From JBAXBF01 sp034429745 (GTDB lineage Bacteria > Chloroflexota > Anaerolineae > Anaerolineales > DRKV01), in the NCBI GenBank assembly GCA_034429745.1, contig DAOUFY010000102.1, forward strand, positions 1 to 34,620: a stretch of 34,620 bases of DNA, read 5' to 3'. A model generated the notes under the pieces. The model had not been told where the DNA came from and ran no database searches. It saw only the letters and a list, made by a program, of their open reading frames with translations. The position numbers and the translations under genes are program-made. This document shows, in pieces, positions 1 to 6,475 of this stretch; position 1 is the first letter of the stretch; each line of letters begins with the position of its first letter.

Positions 1-518
1 AGTACTCGATGGGGGAATACTCCGAACATTTTTTGAGGCAAAGGATATTTGGGTACTCCATAGAAGTGATATAAACCTGCTTGTGCTCCCCAACAAATAA
101 AGAAGGTGGAGAAAACATGCTCGTAAGACCAATCCATAATTTCTTTTAGTTCTTCCCAATAATCCACCTCTTCAAAAGGAAGTTGCTCGACAGGTGCGCC
201 GGTGATGACTAAACCATCAAATTTTTCGTGCTTTACCTGATCGAAGGTCTGGTAAAAGGTAAGGAGATGCTCAGAGGGAGTGTTTTTTGATTCATGGGAG
301 CGAGGGTGCAATAAGGTAATATCTACCTGCAAAGGACTATTGCCCAAGAGCCGCAGCAGTTGAGTTTCGGTTGTTATTTTGGTGGGCATAAGATTGAGTA
401 TGGCAATCCGTAAAGGGCGAATATCTTGATGCAAAGCCCGTTTTTCGGTCATTACGAAGATATTTTCTTCGGTCAATATTGCTTTTGCAGGTAAATCGTC
501 GGCAATTTTTACAGGCAT
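1..518 (-). CDS. metA: Homoserine O-acetyltransferase (MetA family), C-terminus cut by window edge
   Basis: Activates homoserine by O-acylation, the committed step towards methionine in the cytoplasm. The reverse strand encodes 172 residues from an ATG at 518 and runs off the window edge, so about 130 C-terminal residues of a roughly 300-residue family are missing. The N-terminal block containing LHQDIRPLRIAILNLMPTK is characteristic of MetA. The acyl-accepting Cys is visible at residue 142 in CWGAQAG. Residue 111, in TGAPVEQLPF, is Glu. In this family Glu at that position goes with acetyl-CoA use and Gly with succinyl-CoA, so I predict O-acetylhomoserine as product despite the usual succinyltransferase label. 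A GGAG-type ribosome site lies at about 525-534. The gene starts 14 bases after the stop of metY, which uses O-acetylhomoserine, so the two are probably one transcript. Confidence 0.93.
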   Translation of the reverse strand, partial: MPVKIADDLPAKAILTEENIFVMTEKRALHQDIRPLRIAILNLMPTKITTETQLLRLLGNSPLQVDITLLHPRSHESKNTPSEHLLTFYQTFDQVKHEKFDGLVITGAPVEQLPFEEVDYWEELKEIMDWSYEHVFSTFFICWGAQAGLYHFYGVPKYPLPQKMFGVFPHRV

Positions 519-532
519 GGTGTTAATTCTCC

Positions 533-1837
533 TTAGATAGTAGAGGCTGCTTGAAGGGCTTGATCTAAATCCCAAAGGATATCGTCAATATCTTCGATGC
601 CAATGCTCAGGCGAATGAAGTCTGGAGATACCCCTGCACTCATCTGTTGTTCTGGGGTTAGTTGACTGTGAGTTGTGCTGGCTGGATGGATAGCTAAACT
701 TTTTGCATCTCCAATGTTTGCCAAGTGAGTGAAAAGTTGAAGGCTGTCTATAAATTTTTTACCTGCCTCACGTCCACCTTTAATACCGAAACCGAGGATA
801 GACCCGGCTCCTTTTGGTAAATAACGTTGGGCTAAGTAATGATCAGGATGACTGACTAATGATGGATATGAGACCCAATTGACTTGCGGGTGTTTTTCAA
901 GAAATTCTGCTACTGCTTTTGCATTCTGAACATGGCGTTCCATTCGCAAGCTGAGCGTTTCAAGACCTTGCAGGAAAAGCCATGAGTTTGTTGGGGCGGG
1001 GCATGCCCCGATATCGCGCATTACAGAAACGCGCGCTTTTGTGATGAATGCTTCTGCTCCTAAAGCAGCATAGATAAGACCATGATAAGCAGGGTCCGGC
1101 TCGGTAAAATTGATGAAACGGCCGCTGCCCGCCCAGTCAAAGTTTCCTCCATCAACGATGATGCCCCCAATAGATGTGCCATGCCCGCCGATAAACTTTG
1201 TCGTAGAGTGGGTGATGATGTTAGCACCCCACTCAAACGGATTGCATAAATAGGGAGTGGCAAATGTGTTATCTATGACAACAGGTATGCGGTACTTTTT
1301 GGCAATTTCAGCAACTGACTCAAAAGGAAAAACGTTGATTGAAGGGTTGCCGATAGTTTCACCATAAATTATCTTGGTGTTGGGACGTATGGCACGCCGC
1401 AGCTTTTCGCTGTCTTTAACATCAACGAAGGTTACATCTATTCCAAGCTTTGGAAATGTATAGGCAAATTGAGTATATGTTCCTCCATAAAGATTGGGAG
1501 ATGAGACAATGTGATCCCCTTTGCTGCATAGAGTTAAAATAGTAATCACTTGGGCGGCATGACCTGAACTGGTGGCTAATGCCCCTACTCCGCCTTCAAG
1601 ATTTGCAATGCGTTTTTCCAATACTTCAGTGGTGGGGTTGCTAATACGGCTGTAAATAAAACCCGTTTCTTCAAGGGAAAAAAGACGGGCTGCATGATCG
1701 CTATCTTTGAAAACATATGATGAAGTCTGGTAAATAGGTACTGCAGCGGCGCCAGTTGTAGGATCATAAGATTGCCCTGCGTGTACTTGCCTGGTCGTGA
1801 ATCCCAAAGCCTTTTTTATTAATAAGTCATTTTTCAT
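533..1837 (-). CDS. metY: O-acetylhomoserine sulfhydrylase (O-acetylhomoserine aminocarboxypropyltransferase)
   Basis: PLP enzyme of the Cys/Met metabolism family that joins sulfide (or methanethiol) to O-acetylhomoserine, giving homocysteine (or methionine) in the cytoplasm. The 434 residues fit the usual 425-435. The N-terminus FTTRQVHAGQ, the segment IYSRISNPTTEVLEKRIANLEGG and the PLP lysine K214 in HSTTKFIGGHGT are typical of the MetY branch rather than cystathionine gamma-synthase or beta-lyase. A ribosome site AAAGGTGAG precedes the ATG. It lies 42 bases after cysE and 14 bases before metA, so cysE-metY-metA reads as one sulfur amino-acid operon. Family members can also use O-acetylserine; that side activity cannot be judged from sequence. 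Confidence 0.93.
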   Translation of the reverse strand: MKNDLLIKKALGFTTRQVHAGQSYDPTTGAAAVPIYQTSSYVFKDSDHAARLFSLEETGFIYSRISNPTTEVLEKRIANLEGGVGALATSSGHAAQVITILTLCSKGDHIVSSPNLYGGTYTQFAYTFPKLGIDVTFVDVKDSEKLRRAIRPNTKIIYGETIGNPSINVFPFESVAEIAKKYRIPVVIDNTFATPYLCNPFEWGANIITHSTTKFIGGHGTSIGGIIVDGGNFDWAGSGRFINFTEPDPAYHGLIYAALGAEAFITKARVSVMRDIGACPAPTNSWLFLQGLETLSLRMERHVQNAKAVAEFLEKHPQVNWVSYPSLVSHPDHYLAQRYLPKGAGSILGFGIKGGREAGKKFIDSLQLFTHLANIGDAKSLAIHPASTTHSQLTPEQQMSAGVSPDFIRLSIGIEDIDDILWDLDQALQAASTI

Positions 1838-1879
1838 ACAATGCTCACCTTTACTAAAACAGAATATGCAAATGAAAAA

Positions 1880-2608
1880 TTAGATGATAAAGTCTTCTTC
1901 ATGCCAAGTGCCGTTTGCTTCTACATGTGGAAAAGTTATCGTCTTGGTTGCAGTTGTAGGGGGCGGATGGGCTTGAACGTGTCCGCTGAGCTGTTCTTCA
2001 ATGCGATCAAGACGAGCCATCATGGCACGAATAGCAGTCCCTAATGTATCTGGGAGGTTATCATGGTGCAAGTCTGGTTCTGGAGGGGTTGGCTGACTGC
2101 GTTGAACAATTTGACCTGGTACACCTACAACGACTGAATTAGGGGGAACTGGTTTGACGACGACAGCATTCGCCCCTATGCGACTGTGTTTGCCAATGGT
2201 GATGTTGCCAAGGACTTTTGCTCCAGCTCCGATAACGACATGATCTTCTATGGTCGGATGACGCTTGCCCTTTTCCAAGCTTACTCCACCCAAGGTAACT
2301 CCATGATAGAGGGTTACGCAATTGCCGACTTCTGCTGTCTCTCCAATGACCACTCCCATTCCGTGGTCAATAAAAAAGGATTTTCCAATTTTTGCGGCAG
2401 GATGAATTTCAATACCAGTTAACCCGCGAACAATTTGGGAGATAATGCGGGCAATAAGTTTGAGGTTTTTCTTCCAAAACCAATGAGCAATCCGATAACC
2501 CCAAACTGCATGAAGACCAGAATAACACAGCAGCACTTCCAGTGTGCTGCGGGCGGCTGGGTCTCGCTGCCAAACTGAGTTTATATCATCGCGGATCTGC
2601 TGAAACAT
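1880..2608 (-). CDS. cysE: Serine O-acetyltransferase
   Basis: Makes O-acetylserine from serine and acetyl-CoA, the activated precursor of cysteine. After an N-terminal alpha-helical region, residues from about 65 on form a left-handed parallel beta-helix of hexapeptide repeats (IEIHPAAKIG, FFIDHGMGVVIGETAEVG, VTLYHGVTLGG), with the catalytic His/Asp region in IDHGMGVVIGE. A C-terminal extension of about 60 residues contains a short possible coiled coil (MMARLDRIEEQL) and a Pro/Thr-rich stretch. I chose ATG 2608 over the in-frame TTG at 2614 because an extended -10 box ends 7 bases upstream of the ATG, which puts the TTG outside the predicted transcript. The message would then be leaderless. 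No cysK-type gene is adjacent; metY follows instead. Confidence 0.93.
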   Translation of the reverse strand: MFQQIRDDINSVWQRDPAARSTLEVLLCYSGLHAVWGYRIAHWFWKKNLKLIARIISQIVRGLTGIEIHPAAKIGKSFFIDHGMGVVIGETAEVGNCVTLYHGVTLGGVSLEKGKRHPTIEDHVVIGAGAKVLGNITIGKHSRIGANAVVVKPVPPNSVVVGVPGQIVQRSQPTPPEPDLHHDNLPDTLGTAIRAMMARLDRIEEQLSGHVQAHPPPTTATKTITFPHVEANGTWHEEDFII

Positions 2609-2614
2609 GACCAA

Positions 2615-2623
2615 ATTATACCA
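2615..2623 (-). promoter_or_regulatory. Extended -10 promoter of cysE operon, predicted leaderless
   Basis: The minus strand reads TGG-TATAAT, a full extended -10 (TGnTATAAT). Only six bases separate TATAAT from the cysE ATG, so the usual initiation distance places +1 on or next to the A of the ATG. No Shine-Dalgarno sequence fits in between. No clear TTGACA lies 16-18 bases upstream. Two copies of ATTGTCTT (plus strand 2648-2655 and 2687-2694) lie upstream and could be operator elements for the neighbouring Rrf2 protein; that is speculation. Confidence 0.6.
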
Positions 2624-2708
2624 TAAAAAAACAAATATCTACCCAGAATTGTCTTAATTTTCATCATTTGTGCTTATTATTGTTATATTGTCTTGTGAAG
2701 ATTCTTGG

Positions 2709-3110
2709 TCAGAGCACATCGGCGAGCGTGGTATTTTCCAGTTTTTCTGCAATCATATCGCGGATTTCCTTGAAGAATTTGACTAGATTCTGTTCTTTTT
2801 CAATGGGTGTAGAATCATGGAAATATTCGCTCACCGATTCGGTAGGGGCGAGGGCACCATCGAAAAGCCGAATAATTTCGGCTAAAGTAATTTGATCAGG
2901 TGGTTTAGCAAGACAATAACCTCCATAATGTCCTTTAGAGCTGCGCAGGTACTTTGCCCGTTTTAGAGCCAACAAAAGCTGCTCTAGGAATTTTAGTGGA
3001 ATTTTTTGGGCATTGGCAATGGATTCGGCCGGGATGTAACCTGTGTTGTTATTGCGAGCCAAATGTACTAAAGCAAGAAGGGCGTATTCACTGCGATAGG
3101 TTAATTTCAT
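2709..3110 (-). CDS. Rrf2-family transcriptional regulator (CymR-like, no Fe-S cysteines)
   Basis: Small DNA-binding regulator of 133 residues with the Rrf2 winged helix: N-terminus MKLTYRSEYALLALVHLA, recognition region IANAQKIPLKFLEQLLLALKRA and the wing SSKGHYGGYCLAKPPDQITLAEIIR. IscR/NsrR-type members hold an iron-sulfur cluster through three Cys after about residue 90. Here the only Cys is C66, so cluster sensing is unlikely. It resembles the CymR-like branch that controls cysteine metabolism in Firmicutes. It lies directly upstream of cysE-metY-metA on the same strand, with a 100-base gap holding the cysE promoter, which supports a local role in sulfur regulation. The target is inferred from context only. 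Confidence 0.88.
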   Translation of the reverse strand: MKLTYRSEYALLALVHLARNNNTGYIPAESIANAQKIPLKFLEQLLLALKRAKYLRSSKGHYGGYCLAKPPDQITLAEIIRLFDGALAPTESVSEYFHDSTPIEKEQNLVKFFKEIRDMIAEKLENTTLADVL

Positions 3111-3134
3111 AATTCAAGCCTTAAAACATAATTA

Positions 3135-3165
3135 TTCATAGATAGTATTCTTTAATGTATATGAA
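3135..3165. promoter_or_regulatory. Possible operator: inverted repeat upstream of rrf2
   Basis: TTCATA at 3135-3140 and its reverse complement TATGAA at 3160-3165 flank 19 bases in the divergent region between the Rrf2 gene and the DUF4032 gene. The position would suit autoregulation by the Rrf2 protein. The surroundings are AT-rich and the arms are only six bases, so chance is a real alternative. Confidence 0.2.
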
Positions 3166-3208
3166 ATATATTAGGAAACCTTAATTTTACCCTAAAATGC
3201 CAATTTTA

Positions 3209-3217
3209 TGGTATCCT
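3209..3217 (+). promoter_or_regulatory. Extended -10 promoter of DUF4032 gene, predicted leaderless
   Basis: TGG-TATCCT is an extended -10 box whose end is exactly seven bases before ATG 3225. The intervening bases are ATTTTTT, with no ribosome-binding site. Transcription should therefore begin at or next to the start codon. The arrangement matches the one in front of cysE, including a shared TTTTATGGTAT core. Confidence 0.5.
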
Positions 3218-3224
3218 ATTTTTT

Positions 3225-4451
3225 ATGCTAGAGACACCATTTTCAATCTTCTTACGACCAGGAAATCCTGACTTTTTAGATTTGCCGTGGGAAAAGCCCT
3301 TGTCGGAATGGCGCAAATGCTGCGACCGGGTGGAGGAGTTGCCGCGTGGTGTTTCGCGCCACCCGGTTGTATTTGTAAATTACGACGGCGAGTTGTTTGC
3401 TTTTAAGGAGCTTGCGCTGGATCGGGCTGAATATGAATATAACGTTCTGCGCTCACTTGAGGAGAAACGATTGCCAGTAGTTAAAGCAGTGGGATATGTG
3501 AGGATCAGCAGTCCTGCAAGACAAGCCAGCATTCTCATAACGGATTATTTGGACCATTCTCAACCTTACCGTTCTTTGTTCATTCGCAGTGAAATGAAGC
3601 GTTATCAAGAGCATTTGCTAGATGCTGTGGCTGGTCTTTTGGTACAGCTTCACTTAAATGGTGTGTTTTGGGGAGACTGTTCTCTCTCCAACACGCTGTT
3701 TCGCAGAGATGCCGGCGCACTGCAAGCCTATCTGGTAGATGCAGAAACTACTCAATTGCAGGAAAATCTTGACCCAAAGCAGCGCTATGATGATTTAATG
3801 ATCATGAAAGATAATATCACCAGCGAATTGGCAGATTTAGCGGCCTCGCGTTTATTACCTCGCAATTATCCGCTGTTTGAAATTGGTGAATCTATCCGCA
3901 AGCGATACTTGCGTTTATGGGAGAAAATCACCAGTGAAGTTATTCTGCGCCCAACAGAACATTATCGTATTCAAGAGCATGTACGCGCCCTAAATGATTT
4001 AGGATTTTCAGTGCATGAGTTGGAATTGAGTAGTGTGGATAGAGGTTCAAAACTCCGGTTAAAAGCCTTCGTAAGCGATAGAAATTTCCACCGCGACCAG
4101 TTGCATGCTTTAACAGGCTTAGAGGCAGAGGAAAAACAGGCGCAACAAATTATTAATGAAATTCAAGAGATAAAAGCTTCTCTTTCCCAAAAATATGGTA
4201 GAGAAATTTCATTACCTGTAGCGGCATATCACTGGCTTGAGCACAGCTATCAACCATTTTTGGAATATTTCCAATCCTACTTAGAAACCGGCATATTGAG
4301 CCCAACTGAAATGTATTGTCAAATCCTAGAGCATAAATGGTTTTTATCTGAAAGAGCAGAGCAAGACGTGGGCTTTCAAGCGGCAATGGAAGATTACATG
4401 GAAAAGTATTTGCCTGTGCTCTTATCGAAGGAAGAAACTCAAGAAAGTTAA
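3225..4451 (+). CDS. DUF4032 protein with kinase-like fold
   Basis: A 408-residue cytoplasmic protein without signal peptide or membrane helices. Residues about 40-200 look like a lipopolysaccharide-kinase/protein-kinase fold: candidate ATP lysine K61 (LFAFKEL), helix glutamate in RAEYEYNVLRSLEE, catalytic-loop-like LHLNGVFWGDCSLSNTLF with D151 and N156, and metal-site-like LVDAET at 171-176. The rest (about 210-400) is the alpha-helical region I associate with DUF4032. All kinase landmarks are kept, so it may be an active phosphotransferase, but its substrate is unknown. It stands alone, divergent from the Rrf2 gene and convergent with trpB2. The start is supported by the extended -10 immediately upstream. 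Confidence 0.8.
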   Translation: MLETPFSIFLRPGNPDFLDLPWEKPLSEWRKCCDRVEELPRGVSRHPVVFVNYDGELFAFKELALDRAEYEYNVLRSLEEKRLPVVKAVGYVRISSPARQASILITDYLDHSQPYRSLFIRSEMKRYQEHLLDAVAGLLVQLHLNGVFWGDCSLSNTLFRRDAGALQAYLVDAETTQLQENLDPKQRYDDLMIMKDNITSELADLAASRLLPRNYPLFEIGESIRKRYLRLWEKITSEVILRPTEHYRIQEHVRALNDLGFSVHELELSSVDRGSKLRLKAFVSDRNFHRDQLHALTGLEAEEKQAQQIINEIQEIKASLSQKYGREISLPVAAYHWLEHSYQPFLEYFQSYLETGILSPTEMYCQILEHKWFLSERAEQDVGFQAAMEDYMEKYLPVLLSKEETQES

Positions 4452-4474
4452 CAATAGCAATAAAGCTGTTATAA

Positions 4475-4523
4475 AAGAGCCGTTCGCTTTTTTCTGCTTG
4501 CGGAGAAAAGGCGAACGGCTCTT
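4475..4523. terminator. Bidirectional hairpin terminator between DUF4032 gene and trpB2
   Basis: A perfect 13-base-pair stem (AAGAGCCGTTCGC at 4475-4487 with GCGAACGGCTCTT at 4511-4523) is extended inwards by a T-run/A-run pairing. It sits between two convergent genes. On the minus strand the stem is followed by TTTTAT, so it should terminate trpB2 best. The plus-strand U-run is poorer. Confidence 0.85.
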
Positions 4524-4584
4524 AAGGTTTGGAAATTAGTCGGTTTATCGTGTATCTAACCTAAAGTTATGCATAATTGTTATT

Positions 4585-5958
4585 CTAAGCATAAGCAGGA
4601 ACTTTAGGCAATGCATCAACGTTTTTAAGGATTTCCTCCTTGGATAGCTCATAATCAACAAGAGAGCCATTTAGATAAGCTTCATACGAAGACAAATCAA
4701 AATGGCCGTGACCACTCAAGTTGAAGAGAATGACTCGTTTTTCGCCTTTCTCTTTGGCATCAAGGGCTTCGTCAATGGCGGCGCGGATAGCATGAGCTGA
4801 TTCCGGCGCAGGAAGTATGCCTTCATTGCGGGCAAAGAGAATAGCTGCCTCAAAAGTAGCTAATTGGGGAACTGCTATCGCAGTTATCAATCCTTTATCA
4901 ATTAAGCGGCACAGGGTGGGCGCCATGCCGTGATAACGCAAACCACCTGCGTGAATTGGGGCAGGGATAAAATTGTGCCCTAAGGTGTGCATTTTCACTA
5001 ACGGTGTCATACCAGCGGTGTCACCATAATCGTAAGTATATACGCCTTTTGTCAGCGAAGGGGCAGCCGTTGGTTCGACAGCAACGAAGCGGGTTTTGTA
5101 GCCTTCTTTAACATTTTTACCAACGAATGGTAAGCAAATGCCTGCAAAGTTTGAGCCTCCGCCAACACAACCGATGACAACATCCGGGTATTCACCTGCC
5201 ATTTCCATTTGTTTGATGCATTCCTGACCGATAACGGTTTGATGCAGCAGTACGTGGTTCAGCACTGAGCCTAAGCTGTACTTTTTTGTACCATTTGACG
5301 TTGCTGCCACTTCGACGGCTTCAGAGATGGCAATGCCAAGCGAGCCAGGAGTATTTGGATCCTGAGCAAGAACCTTGCGTCCATATTCTGTGCGATCCGT
5401 TGGGCTGGGGAATACTTGAGCGCCATAAGTTTCCATCAATATCCGCCGATAGGGCTTTTGTTGGTAAGAAACCTTTACCATATACACTTCTAAGTCCAGG
5501 TGATAAAATTGGCAAGCCATAGCTAGGGCGGAGCCCCATTGCCCTGCACCCGTTTCGGTTGTTAAAGCTTTTGTACCACTGATTTTGTTATAAAAAGCTT
5601 GTGCTATAGCTGTGTTGACCTTATGGCTGCCGGCAGGGGAAACTGATTCGTTCTTAAAGTAAATGTGTGCAGGAGTTCCCAGCGCTTTTTCTAGCCGCAC
5701 AGCTCTTTGAAGCGGGGTTGGGCGATAAAGTTTATAGATTTCGCGCACTTCCTCAGGAATGTCAATGTAACGCTCAGTGCTAACTTCTTGAAGAATAAGC
5801 TCCATAGGGAAGAGAGCCGCAAGGAAATCGGGCGTAATGGGCTCATGAGTTGCCGGGTGCAAAACTGGGGGGATAGGACCCTCAACATCCGCATTAATGT
5901 TGTACCACTGTTTGGGCAAATCGGCATCGGATAAAATAAAACGTACTTGTTCTGACAT
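4585..5958 (-). CDS. trpB2: TrpB2-type tryptophan synthase beta chain (PLP enzyme)
   Basis: Condenses indole with L-serine to tryptophan using PLP. At 457 residues it is longer than classical TrpB (about 400) and matches the TrpB2 branch, with the N-terminal PKQWYNI block and a YRPTPL segment before the PLP site. PLP lysine is K113 in SPAGSHKVNTA; the catalytic-loop glutamate is E135 in TTETGAGQWG; the phosphate-binding loop is CVGGGSNFAG. No trpA lies nearby, which is usual for TrpB2 and fits indole salvage or independent operation. The Trp-specific T-box directly upstream is strong evidence that the product is really tryptophan. AGGAGGT precedes the ATG. Confidence 0.93.
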   Translation of the reverse strand: MSEQVRFILSDADLPKQWYNINADVEGPIPPVLHPATHEPITPDFLAALFPMELILQEVSTERYIDIPEEVREIYKLYRPTPLQRAVRLEKALGTPAHIYFKNESVSPAGSHKVNTAIAQAFYNKISGTKALTTETGAGQWGSALAMACQFYHLDLEVYMVKVSYQQKPYRRILMETYGAQVFPSPTDRTEYGRKVLAQDPNTPGSLGIAISEAVEVAATSNGTKKYSLGSVLNHVLLHQTVIGQECIKQMEMAGEYPDVVIGCVGGGSNFAGICLPFVGKNVKEGYKTRFVAVEPTAAPSLTKGVYTYDYGDTAGMTPLVKMHTLGHNFIPAPIHAGGLRYHGMAPTLCRLIDKGLITAIAVPQLATFEAAILFARNEGILPAPESAHAIRAAIDEALDAKEKGEKRVILFNLSGHGHFDLSSYEAYLNGSLVDYELSKEEILKNVDALPKVPAYA

Positions 5959-6010
5959 GATTTTTTACCTCCTAAATATAGTATTTAAGACAAATAATCC
6001 AACAAATATA

Positions 6011-6047
6011 AAAAAGCCCTCGTCTCTATAACTAGGGACGAGGGCTT
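6011..6047 (-). terminator. Regulated terminator of the trpB2 T-box
   Basis: An 11-base-pair stem (GACGAGGGCTT at 6037-6047 with AAGCCCTCGTC at 6014-6024, plus strand) is followed on the minus strand by a short T-run. Its 5' arm lies directly downstream of the T-box sequence, as expected of the mutually exclusive terminator/antiterminator switch. Confidence 0.9.
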
Positions 6048-6095
6048 AATTGCTCCCGTGGTGCCACCCACATTAGGCTGGAAGATTGGTTAACT

Positions 6096-6123
6096 AAAAA
6101 ACCCGTCGGTGATGCGACGGGTT
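6096..6123 (-). terminator. Second terminator-like hairpin inside T-box stem III
   Basis: AACCCGTCG/CGACGGGTT (plus strand 6100-6108 and 6115-6123) form a 9-base-pair stem with a six-base loop. On the minus strand it is followed by TTTTTT, which looks like a complete intrinsic terminator. It lies within the segment enclosed by the stem III arms AGGCTGG/CCAGCCT, upstream of the T-box core. It may simply be the apex of stem III, or a constitutive or regulated early terminator. Confidence 0.6.
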
Positions 6124-6432
6124 AGGGTAAAAAGCCAGCCTCACTCGAAATCACTTTGCATGCAGCTGCCATGAACAGCTTATGCAGCATGATCCTGCCT
6201 GGATAACGGTGGCAAAACCGGCGCGGGCTACTTAGTTGTTCTGTTCACCCTGCAACTCAGAGGTCCATTCGGCTTTGGCGTGCATACTGGACTCTCACCT
6301 GCTCCAGCTCTCTGTAATGTCGTTTCAAAGCTTACTCGTCCTCTTCAACGTTTTTAAATCAACTTGGTCTTCTTTTTAATCTACGGTGTAATGTAACACC
6401 TTGAAATATTTTAATGTTCTATTGTTGCGTTG

Positions 6433-6460
6433 ATTATATCAAAGATGTGCAAAATGTCAA
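6433..6460 (-). promoter_or_regulatory. Strong promoter of T-box/trpB2 transcript
   Basis: The minus strand has consensus TTGACA (6455-6460), a 16-base spacer and consensus TATAAT (6433-6438), with a TG one base before the -10. It starts only 15 bases beyond the pyrB-like stop codon. The predicted start near 6426 gives a leader of about 468 bases holding the whole T-box. Confidence 0.85.
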
Positions 6461-6475
6461 GGTTTTAAATAGAAA

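Larger units (their letters stand above)
6011..6350 (-). promoter_or_regulatory. T-box riboswitch, tRNA-Trp specific, controlling trpB2
   Basis: Read on the minus strand. Stem I: GAGG (6340-6343) pairs with CCTC and GCTTTG with CAAAGC; between them lies a loop-E-type specifier loop with AGTA on one side and CGAATGGA on the other. The specifier triplet at 6265-6267 is UGG, Trp, followed by the usual purine. The distal part has the AGAGAGC and GGTGAGAGT motifs. Stem III is formed by AGGCTGG/CCAGCCT (6135-6141 and 6075-6081). The T-box proper is GGGTGGCACCACGGGAGC (6052-6069). Its UGGC bulge would pair with GCCA, the 3' end of a tRNA with discriminator G73, as bacterial tRNA-Trp has. Uncharged tRNA-Trp should stabilise the antiterminator and switch trpB2 on. 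Confidence 0.95.
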
